Notes under the pieces: model-generated
The model's input: the letters and a program-made list of their open reading frames with translations, nothing else
Told to the model about the DNA's origin: nothing
The model's database searches: none
Shown here: piece after piece, positions 1 through 10,800 of the stretch
How the letters are laid out: the number at the start of each line of letters is the position of its first letter
Position numbering within the stretch: position 1 is the stretch's first letter
NCBI GenBank assembly: GCA_963978895.1
Contig: OZ022238.1
Location: 14,612,462-14,676,461 of the forward strand
DNA length: 64,000 nucleotides
DNA from: Erpobdella octoculata
Lineage: Eukaryota; Annelida; Clitellata; Hirudinida; Erpobdellidae
Direction: 5' to 3'
Made by a program: the position numbers and the translations under genes

Positions 1-2
1 AA

Positions 3-76
<74 letters not shown>

Positions 77-81
77 ATATA
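1..81. repeat. (AT)n microsatellite
   Basis: Almost pure alternating AT from position 8, with two small interruptions. No coding potential. Confidence 0.95.
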
Positions 82-399
82 ATTATATAGCTGTGCGATG
101 TCTCACTAAAACTCAAAAACCGCCGAACAGATTTTATTGAAATTTGGTACACTTAAGTAAAACATTTACCTTTAGCTGGTGGTATATATCAATTTTGGAG
201 AAAAATTATTAATCCGTTGGTGTTTTATGGTTTTAACGATTCGGTCAGCGGTTGTAAAGGAAAGTAATTTTGTTTTCTTCAAAATAAAAATACATATCAA
301 TTAATTTATAATTAAATTATAAAACATTTATTAAAATTTTTTATTAGTTTTAAATATAAATATCAAATAAATTTATGTAGCTGTACTTTCTATAATTTA
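82..399. other. gene-free AT-rich stretch
   Basis: Low-complexity AT-rich DNA. I see no exon, RNA gene or recognisable element here. Confidence 0.5.
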
Positions 400-439
400 T
401 ATTCGATATTTCGATTGCCAAAAAGTTGTTTTTTAAGTC

Positions 440-1013
440 CTAATAGTTTTGCTTTTATTATTTGCAATGCCGAGAAGACGAAAGAAGAAGATCGTAAAAT
501 TCTATCAAATTTCCGACGAGCTTCTTCACGTGCTAACCAGTCACTGATAACCAGCGAGCGACAGAAAACAATTCGAGCGTGAGTGAAAATGAACGAGAAA
601 AGAATAAGCTTAGAATGCAACGAGTTCGTGCACATCTAACGCATGAAAAGCAAGAAAGACAAAATGTGCAGTGCTCCCGTGAACCTGGAACGAGCAGCAT
701 TTTATTACAATACGCCCTACGGTTCCGACAAATCCGTAACATTTGGATAAATGTCAGTCGTTTGCCCGTATTGTAAGGCATTGAAATACAGTGGGAAAGC
801 GAAAGAGCGAGCGGGAAAGGGAAAGCGACCGGGAACGGGAGAGCAAACGGGAGCGGGATAGAGACCGGGAGCGGGAAAGCCACCGGAAACAGGAAAGCAA
901 GCGGGAACGGGAAGGCGACCGGAGCGGGAAAGCAAGTAGTGAAGGAAACGGGAGCAAAAGAGAAAAACAATTGAAAAACCTTTAAAATCCCCGGGCAACG
1001 CCGGGTACCCCGT
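440..1013 (+). mobile_element. decayed Helitron-like element, 3' end with hairpin
   Basis: Positions about 790-960 carry the CCGGGAACGGGAAAGCGA-type GC-rich minisatellite. It ends in CCCCGGGCAACGCCGGGTAC, the hairpin 3' end shared with the nested elements at 16612-17754 and 55493-56712; here the terminal CTAG is degraded. Upstream, about 455-720, broken frames read charged Arg/Glu-rich peptide (for example SENEREKNKLRMQRVRAHLT at 579). This resembles the charged N-terminus common in invertebrate Helitron Rep/helicase proteins. The terminus is seen directly; the protein assignment is inference. Confidence 0.5.
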
Positions 1014-1029
1014 TATTCGTTTTTTATTC

Positions 1030-1265
1030 ATCTATATTAACTTCGCGAAATCTTGCTTGCTTGAGTGTCACAAACTTCGCGACGACTAATTAGCCCACTT
1101 CCCGTCATCCGATCGAGCTGAAACTTGGCAAAATTTCAGCTCACTCACACATACATACACACATACATACATAAAGAGTATTAAATAGTAATAAACTCGT
1201 AAATTGGAGAATATATAATAGATGATTATAGTGAAAAACTTTGTTTTTTTACGGCTTACTTGTTT
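1030..1265 (+). repeat. copy of a local interspersed family (CTATATTAACTTCGCG ... CTTACTTGTTT)
   Basis: Starts with a TATATTAACTTC motif, has the CTTCCCGTCATCCGAT block and ends near TTACGGCTTACTTGTTTAAG. The same order of blocks recurs at 10673, 15183, 39353, 57138 and 58010. No ORF, so probably a non-autonomous element. Confidence 0.6.
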
Positions 1266-1799
1266 AAGATATGAAGAAACTTAGCGTTAAAGTTGGAAAA
1301 AAAATAAAGCAAAAAATTAACGCAATAAAAAAATTAAGCAGAAAATGTTTTCGAAGAACTTCTGCTAGGCATAATTATAATTTATAATAGGAAGGTACAA
1401 ACGAGGAAGGTGGAAATTTATAGCGGGGAAAGGCTTCAAACAAAACTTTTTTTCGTTGAAAGAAGCGATGGAAATAATTCTTACACCATTCACCCGTAAG
1501 TCTAATAGACTGAACAAATGAGATAAATAATTTTTCAAATGCTAAAAATTGATTAATTTATGAAATATGCTTCAAAATCGCTACTTAAAACAAAAAAAAA
1601 TGTACCGTCCGCCAAGGCCTGATCGTAATCATAAAATTGTTGAATACTTTTAGATGCAAGATGTTTCGAATCTAAACTAAAATATAAAGCGCAAATGTGT
1701 GGCGTTTATCCTTTTAAATACTCCAATCTCTAAATTTGCATGGACATATTTGGCGTGTTAAAAATTTGCCACCCTTAAAACACTTTAGACAAAAGAAAA

Positions 1800-1857
1800 A
1801 AAATTATTAAATTAGCAAAACCTCCTATAAAACCCGGGAAACGCAGAGTGACCCAGC
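1800..1857 (+). mobile_element. Helitron-like 3' terminus
   Basis: Reads AAACCCGGGAAACGCAGAGT then GACCCAGCTAG followed by T. This is the GC hairpin plus CTAG/T arrangement of Helitron 3' ends. The matching 5' end was not identified. Confidence 0.4.
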
Positions 1858-3250
1858 TAGTCATATAATAACTTAACGTCCTGTAACGATATAAAATATC
1901 ACTTACTTTTAACAACATTATTATTTTTCAACAGCTGAGATAATGAAGAAGACATGGCGGCTAATAGCCCTTGAGCAAAACTTTCAACAGTACAACGTGC
2001 AAGAATTTTGTGCTGGAAAGTATGTGCTGTGAATTTATAAATCACGAAATCGAAGCTATAAATTAATTTGTATAATACTTAAATTCATAAAAAAGAAATT
2101 TTCTTCAAATCATCACGTGGACTTAAGAAACTTCATGAAAAATTAAACGTTCACTTTCTATTCGTCAATTTGTGGTAACGTTATAAATAATAACAAATCC
2201 TAGTTAGTCCATTGTTCTCCAATGGCGCCGTAATCCGATTTTTATCCGCGACTGAAATTTTACCTCGAGTGAGCGCCGATACAAATAGTATCCTATTTCA
2301 GAGACAGGCGTATATTCCAGTCATCGAGTGTCGAGTAGCTCACCCATACCTCTTACCCCCAGCATCAATCAGTCAGGCACGCACCAAACAAGTTTAATAT
2401 TAAGTGATTCCAACTATATTGCATCTTCAAAGAAATATCTCATCAACGCAAGACAACCTCGTGATGAGTCATGTAAGTATGTTATTGTTTATTGGTTAGT
2501 AGTAGGTATGAGTTTGATCGGTAGAAAATGATAGGAAAGAGGTTGCGGTTATAAACATCGTCGCTACTTTCTCAATACGCAGCGAAGTGTTTCATGAAGA
2601 ATGAAGTGTCAAGTCTGTGTTTATGTTAACATTCAGTGCTTCGTGCTTCATCAATGTGAGGGGCCAGGAAAATTGAAATGTTTTACAGATTTATATATAC
2701 GTGTCGTACGCGTTACAATTTCTGTACAAATTTGTTTGACTGCATGTCGCATTTGATTCAAAACCTGCACCGCCATCAAGACACACTTAATTAAAACTTG
2801 TACAGACTTATCAATTTTTTTTAAATGTGAGTGGAGTAGGGAAAATTTTGTTGTTTTTACAATTTACTTAGTGGTTCACCGAACAATAAAAAATTTTGGT
2901 TATCTTATTTCAAACTTGAGAAATTATCTTATACGACAGCCTACGCAACAAGTTCATAGAACTGTTCGAACTATTTTAGTATAGAGCTGAGTATCTGTAT
3001 AGAATTTATTCTATGTATACGATCCGAAGAAACATGCTGAATATCTTCCTCATCGACATCATCACAAATCTTTTTCTTCTGCTACTACTTAAGCGTAACT
3101 TGTTGAACTAATAAATGGTCATTTACTTCATCACTATGTATACATTTTCAGATGAACAAAAAGACACTGTTAGAAACTGAATTGCTGGATCGGATCACTA
3201 TAATGGCGAAATATTCGTTTAATTTCACTCAATCGATTTAGTTCTGAGCA
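1858..3250. other. gene-free stretch
   Basis: Only short open frames with no recognisable family. A GT-type donor follows ATGAGTCAT near 2475, but no supported exon can be built. Confidence 0.4.
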
Positions 3251-3254
3251 ACAA

Positions 3255-3293
3255 AAAACGGTGTATGTGAGCAACGCTCACATACACCGTTTT
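3255..3293. repeat. perfect 18-bp inverted repeat with 3-nt loop
   Basis: Left arm 3255-3272 (AAAACGGTGTATGTGAGC), loop AAC, right arm 3276-3293 is its exact reverse complement. The arms stop pairing cleanly outside this interval. Function unknown. Confidence 0.95.
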
Positions 3294-3935
3294 GTTTCCC
3301 TCTTTCAATGAATCTATCCATGATCTTTTAGATAGATAGCACTATCTAGAAGTCCATGATCTATCCTTCTCGATTTTGTTCAATAAACACTAATTTCCCT
3401 ATCTTGTTCATTGACTCATTAAAATATCGACGCTGTGGGTGCGCTGAGAAAATGAAGGTGAAGTGATAAGTAGTGATAACATTCTAGTTATAAGTCTTAA
3501 AAATCTGAGTTTACTTATATATGAGTTCAAAAGTATTGGAGAAATAATAATTTTATTGACATATATCGTAATTTGGTTCCGGGCAAAATTTATAGTGAAC
3601 AAAATTTATTTTTCATAGAATTCATCGCAAAATAAAATACACTCTCCATCCCATAAGGTTACAGAACAGGATTGTTTTCCAATTCATAAGGCACTTTTCA
3701 TTTTCTCGTCACTTGTGATTTGTAACTGGACTTACTTACATGTCGATGATGACTGAACAAAGTAGTAGCTGTTTGTTGTAGATTGTGGCTGGCTACCTTG
3801 GTATTTAGCTACGCATGGCTACAGCGCCGTGGTTGTAAGATTGTAAGCTCCTTCTTTCTTCGTCGCGTTCGCGCGACCGCAGTCTTTTCTGCAAGCCTAC
3901 TAACTTTTACAGCTGCCCTCCCTTTCTCTCTCTTG

Positions 3936-4152
<217 letters not shown>

Positions 4153-5110
4153 TTTTCGGTATCCACCATAGAATCTTGGCTTTTTGTCTGAAAGTCTTGG
4201 CTTTTTTTACTTTTTTTTTTTACAAATTATGATATTATTTTACATTTTAATTTAATTTCAATTTCGTTTGTCCTTTCAAACCAACATGATTATCTCGCAG
4301 TTATACATTTATACATATACACTCGCTACTCGCTATGCCTTATTGGTCGTCGGTCATGGCGATGTTCTGTATAAGGACATTAGGAAAGAGGGAGCTTGCA
4401 GGCTCTTGGGGCATGATCGCTGTTGTGATGTGTCATAAATAAAATAAATTGCTGATTAACATGTTGTATATTTGCCTTATTTTTTGCTACCGTTTTTATT
4501 TGTTTTACTACGTTTCCATTAGCTTGCTTTCTTCCCAGTCATGTTCTCCGGATCAAATTACCAATTATCTTCACGTTATACACGTCGTTGAACAGATTAG
4601 AAATTAATTTTAATAAAACTAGATATGTTTGCCCATTCCATCTTCTTTGTTTTAATGAAGTTAGTCATTCTTACATTTCATCTTCTTTGTTTTAATGAAG
4701 TTAGTCAATCTTACATTCCATCTTCTTTCTTTCTATCTTTTCCGTTTGCATCGTCTTCTTATAAAAATTCGCACTATCGTCGCCTTCAGTCTTTTTATTG
4801 CGTTTACGTTTTGTTCAAATATTAACAAATACATTTTATCAAAAATTCGTGAAAGATTCTAGGGCAGTTTGTTACGAGTGTGGATTTATAGAAAGGTTTG
4901 GCTAATTATTTCCTATTTTATATTAATCTTCGGCTCAAACAACTCGCGGACAGACACGTCCCAAACAACTAAGTGACTTAATAAAAACGTTGTAAAAAGC
5001 GGATCTATCCTGTTTAAAAGTTAGCAGGTGATAGTTAGTTTGAGTAAATGGCGCCCCACGTTTTAAGTTTAAAAAAAGTATAGCTTGTTTGTTATGTGAA
5101 TGTCCACAAT
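4153..5110. other. gene-free stretch with a short tandem duplication
   Basis: At 4636-4725 a 42-bp unit (CATCTTCTTTGTTTTAATGA followed by AGTTAGTCA...) is present about twice. No gene recognised. Confidence 0.5.
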
Positions 5111-5150
5111 TCTATTGTTGTTTAGTCGGTACTGACAAATCAGGACAATT

Positions 5151-5872
5151 TTGTACGAGATTAATGATTTGAAAAACCCTGCTTATATCAATTCACATGC
5201 AAAAAGTAGTCAACATAATGTAGCTGTAGGTATTTTTCGTTCAAGGCGGAATATATATGAACGAATTGAGGCCCCATTGGAGTCGCTGTTTTTGGAAACT
5301 CGAGATTATTGGAAAAAGATTCTAGAACGCGTAATTGAAACAATTGTGTTTGTATATAAACAATTTGTAACATTTGTTGAAGAAGGTCATCTAAAAAAAG
5401 ATTCTGAAACCAAATCTATGTGGTTGTATAGAATTATTGTTGAATTATATGTCAGTAAAAGTTTTCCTAATGTTGAAACAGCTATGTGTTTGTTTTTTAC
5501 CTTCATGGTCGCTAACAGCAATGGAGAACGATCGTTTTCTGTTTTTAAACGAATTAAGAACTATTCACGGGCACGTCTTCCTGCATTATCGATTTTAAGC
5601 ATTAAAAGTGATATTGTTCAAAGTTTGAACCTTGATGAAATTATTCTTAATTTTTCAAGCACCAAGGCCAGAAAAAAAAAACAATTTTGAACATTCAAAT
5701 AACTTTGATTTATTTATTACTATACAAACGTGAATTTATATTATAATACGTTTTCGTTATTTTTAATAAATTTATGTTATCTTATTTTTGTTACTTGAAG
5801 TCATTTTTTCGCAATATTAGGCCTTTCTTTAGTAACCAGCCTTAGGCCCACAGCACCCTTAATCTGACCCTG
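5151..5872 (+). pseudogene. hAT transposase C-terminal relic (ZMYM/TTF type) with 3' terminus
   Basis: The open frame 5151-5690 (179 codons) has the hAT dimerisation signature: NSNGERSFSVFKRIKNY about two thirds along, then an SILSIKSDIVQSLNLDEIIL block and a terminal KARKKK. The N-terminal zinc finger and catalytic parts are missing. About 180 bp downstream, at 5852-5872, the sequence reads as the reverse complement of CAGGGTCAGATTAAGGGTGC, a plausible hAT terminal inverted repeat. The matching 5' end was not found, so this is an immobile fragment. Confidence 0.75.
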
Positions 5873-5877
5873 TGCTT

Positions 5878-6373
<496 letters not shown>

Positions 6374-6384
6374 CTCTATTAAGA

Positions 6385-6595
6385 AATACGAAAGATGCTC
6401 AAATTAAAGTTTTTTTTTAATTGAATAATGTATTGTCATCCAATATAAAGCTATGCTGAAAGTTTGAACTTCCTAGCTAGTCAAAAAGTTGGTTAAATTT
6501 CACTTGCGAGATTTGCTTACAGAGAAAACCACACACACACACACACACACAAACAGAGATTGTAATCTAAATAAAAGTTTGTAATAATTAGTTTG
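6385..6595 (-). repeat. long inverted repeat, left arm
   Basis: This roughly 210-bp block, from AAGAAATACGAAAGATG through a (CA)n tract to AAAAGTTTGTAA, is the reverse complement, with scattered mismatches, of 9243-9455. It is probably two copies of one repeat in opposite orientation. No ORF. Confidence 0.8.
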
Positions 6596-7129
6596 AATGT
6601 TGTTATTGTTAAAAACTTTGGAAAATTTTAACATTTAAAAAAAATAAATGTGAATAATATTGATATTTTCATTAATTTACATGTTTATTGTTTATTAAAC
6701 CTTGAATTAATTTATTTTCATTCAAAAATATGTTTTTCAAAATTCATTCATATAAAACGTTAGTTCAAAGAAGTTAAACTACAAAAAAAGTTTTAGTTAA
6801 AGTTTAAACTCTTATGATAAAAAGCTAGTTAGTTGATAGTTTAACTACTTTTAAAAAAGTTAGTTACAGCAAAAGTTCAACTATTAATTTTTAGTTACTG
6901 CCCATCACTGAGGAGTTGAAATTATCTTTATCAAATTTAACTAGTTTTTACGACGAGGTATCAGATATCAGAAGCAAAACGTTTTCTAGAGATACCAAGG
7001 TTGAGAAGATGTTTATAAGCAGCCAATGCTACAGTGTCTGGTTAGGTTTCCGTAGACTTTTTGAAATTCATTGTGGAATGGGATTTTAAATAGTCATTTC
7101 CGAATCTTCTTGCAGCATTAAAGTTAGTT

Positions 7130-7582
7130 ATGACAATTTGCGTATCTGTTGCTTTGTACAAGAGGAGCTTTAGTAAATTAATAGAAAACTACTTAGGGTC
7201 AACAATGAGCTACACGAGGCTAATCAATCTTGCAATGTTAACGATCGAGAACGAAGCAACGCAATGTATTAATTTTGAAGATTTAAATTCCGAGATTGCA
7301 ACTGTCACAATTAGAAAAAAGAGATAGTACTTGAAGTATTTTTAAAATAAAAGTTTTTGCAAGTGTTTTCTAAATATGTTTAAAATACTCGATTGATAGT
7401 TTTGTAATTTGATGATCATTGACTTATAATTTTTCAAATTTTTATTTAAATTGTTTTATTAAAATCAGACTTCACGTTTCCTTGATTTTGTCTTTCAAAT
7501 AATGTTGATTTTAACAGTTTTCGAGGGGTGACACCATCGATATCCGCCCCGGGTGTCACCCATGTTAGCTACACCGCTGGTT
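7130..7582 (+). pseudogene. hAT transposase relic with 3' end
   Basis: The frame 7130-7327 contains KRSFSKLIENYLGSTMSYTR followed by LAMLTIENEA, the hAT C-terminal dimerisation signature. About 250 bp downstream the sequence GGGTGACACC...GGGTGTCACCC (7530-7562) leads to TAGCTACACCGCTG at about 7579. Its reverse complement, CAGCGGTGTAGCTA, looks like a hAT terminus. Upstream coding sequence is degenerate. Confidence 0.6.
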
Positions 7583-7810
7583 TCCATCATTGAATTTTGC
7601 CAGCTTTTTCAGATTAAGAATTTTTTGAAACTGTGGCTTGGACTGCGGCAACTCAAATTGGAGTTTAAAAAATTGCGCATTTTTAAACATGTTTTCTGAT
7701 GATTTTTAATTGACGTTTTTACGTATGCAAGAAAATAACATGTAAATAAATGGCCGAGTCGACACGATTAAAGATCCGACTAAATATTTTATCTAATCAA
7801 CTGTTTAAGA

Positions 7811-10800
7811 ATGAGTTTTTTGATTTGGCTTTTGTTATCAACTGAACTAAGTTTTTGTGTATCCAAAAATGGTAAGTGTACTATCACTTCATCAGTTTCG
7901 TTGATATACTCCTTTTTATTGACGGAGTATATGTACCAGGTACCAATGGGAACAAAATATGAACAATTCAAACTCGTTTTCACTTTCAATTTCCTTTTTT
8001 TTTTCAAAATGAACTTTTTATTCGTTTGCGAGTAAAAAGTTGGAATAACGAAATAACGTTAAAGCTTAGCTGCCTATTTATGCCAAATCATATGGAGGTA
8101 AGCTCATTAACGAAGACACATAACAATAATAATAACAAGAACAATACAATTTGTAACTCGCCATATGTCAATTGTTTGTTATAAAATAAACATACAATTG
8201 ATTCGCAGGGACGATAAGGTTGTTATTATTAAAGGTAGGCCCGGTTGAAGAGGAAAGTTTTTTATCGATTCTTGAAAAACTCGACAGTTGACGACAGGTC
8301 AGTCACATCTGAGGGGGTGCGTCGACATACCTAAACGGACATCACCGGATCACAAAGGACCTCACCAGACTTCACCGTGTCTCACCAGACTTTACTTTAA
8401 CTCACCTCATCGGACTTTATCGGACTTCAATGTACCTCACCCAAACTCACGGTGGAACCCGGGATCAGACCCGTCGCCGTACCGCATATTTTTAAATATT
8501 TTTATTTAACTTCACTTGTCTCTCTTAATGAAAGTATCTTTTTGGCCAAAGCTTGGTAGTTTTCTAAAAATGTGTGAAGCCTTTTAATTTTTCAATTCGA
8601 TAAGCAACTTGAAAAGAGGCAATGAAAAATTAGTTTGTCCTTGGTAGGCCAAAATCTCAGTTGAGGTAAACTTGCTCAGCCGAAATCTTTTCTGTTTAAG
8701 AACGTCAATCGATAAGAAATTTTTTGAATGCACACTGCACTGAAAAGCTCTTTCAGCTTGTTCTGTTTCAAAATTGTCATTTGACAGGACTTTGTCACAT
8801 AAAAAAACTTCGGTCGATGTGTGTCGTCTTTGTCAGTGATAAAAGTAAAACTTTACAGAACATAGTCTTCTGAATATTTCCGTTTTGTCAACATCTCTCA
8901 GTTTTGAAAATATTTGTTTCAAATTAAAAAATGTTATTTAAAAAAAAGTGTTTTTTCCGCACTCTCCCAAAATAGAACGGAACCCCACTTTGGGGGGTGC
9001 AACCAACCAGTTAAGAACCTCTGATCTAAAACGGCCTTCATGACTTCATCATTGTAACTGCAAAAATCTACATTACTATATTTCATACATTTTCCATTTT
9101 CCACATTCAAAGATTACTAAGCTCCCAAAATAATTTAGTTTTAGTTTCAATTTTATCTTGCTACAAAAACTATAATTATTAATGTTTTACTTCCAGTGTT
9201 GATGTTGTGAGTCGTTCTGTTTTTATTTCGATTTAAATTAATTTTTTTTACAAACTTTTATTTAGGTTACAATCTCTGTTTGTGTGTGTGTGTTGCTTTC
9301 TCTGTACGCAAATCTTGCAAGTAAAATGTAACCAGCTTTTTGACTAGCTAGGAAGCTGAAACTTTCAGCATAACTTTATATTGGATGACAATACATGATT
9401 CAATTATAAAAAAAACAAAACTTAATTTGAATATCTTTCGTATTTCTAAATCGAGTGTATTTGAAATAAAAGTTTGTGTTAAAAAACTCGTTTTTTCATT
9501 TACTGGTTTTTTATTTTTAGTTGCAGTTACTGTTAACAAAATCAAGAAACATTTCAGGTGTCTGATTGTATATATGTGTGTGAGTATTGATGGATCTTCG
9601 TCGAATGACGTCGTATGTATGTATGTATGTATGTATGTATGTATGTATGTATGTATGTATGTATGTATGTATGTATGTATGTATGTATGTATGTATGTAT
9701 GTATGTATGTATGTATGTATGTATGTATGTATGTATGTATGTATGTATGTATGTATGTATGTATGTATGTATGTATGTATGTATGTATTTATGTATGAGA
9801 AAATATAAGAACCTTTTCTTACTTCAAGACAAAAAACCATACCGAATACACACTTATACAACGCTTGATCGATCGAGAGGAATAATTCCCCCCCTCCTCC
9901 TTATACCAGGCTTGGAACTGGCATGGGTGACTCACGGCGGAGATTTCCCCCTTTGACCAGGCTTGTAACTGGCATAAGTGACACAGTCTCAAGCCTGAAA
10001 AAAGAAGGAGGGAAAAGTAAAAAGGATCAAATTCTGATCCACGACAGGAAGTTTATAAGTGCTTCCTACATACAGCCATTAGAGTCTTAAAACACCTGGT
10101 GTAAAGGACTATAAACTATTAAAAAAAAAAGTTCACAAGATGATTGCATCATTTTAGTTTCCAAATAATTTTAGATTTTATTATGATTGCGCTTAAACAA
10201 ATTATCATTTGCTAAAGTTTTGTTACCGTTTTAGCATTTGAGTTTCAGTTACTTTTTACTAAAATACATAAATTTAGTTTTAATTTTTATTTCTGTCAGC
10301 CATAAACTACTCTCAGTTTTGGGCTTCTTTTGATGACAATGAATCTACGATTTCTGAGCTACGAAAGCCTCGATATGTTTACGATGAATATACAAGCGAA
10401 AAAAATGAAACGCTCGAAGAATCTCCGGAAAAACCAGAAAAAAAGAAATGCTTTCAGTGCTGTACAACCAATATGATCATATGCGTATCAAGCTTTTTGT
10501 GCAACATTTTCAACATTGTTGTTTGGTCAAAGGACAAGCCTTTAAACTGCTTGGTTCGATTCTTTATTGCTTTGGCTGCCTACCATGCGGTCAGCAGCAT
10601 CAACACTCTCATCTATACCTCGCTTCTCTACTGCGCTGATTGGGGGCCTAGGCCATCAAGTGCAGGTTTGTTATCCTTTTTAAATTCTTTATGTTAACTT
10701 GACCGTGATTGTTTGCTTCCTTGAGCCATACATTGGGACCTTATACCACTCAAAAAACCTAACTTCCCGTTATACAATCAAGTTGAAATTTGATGGGTAT

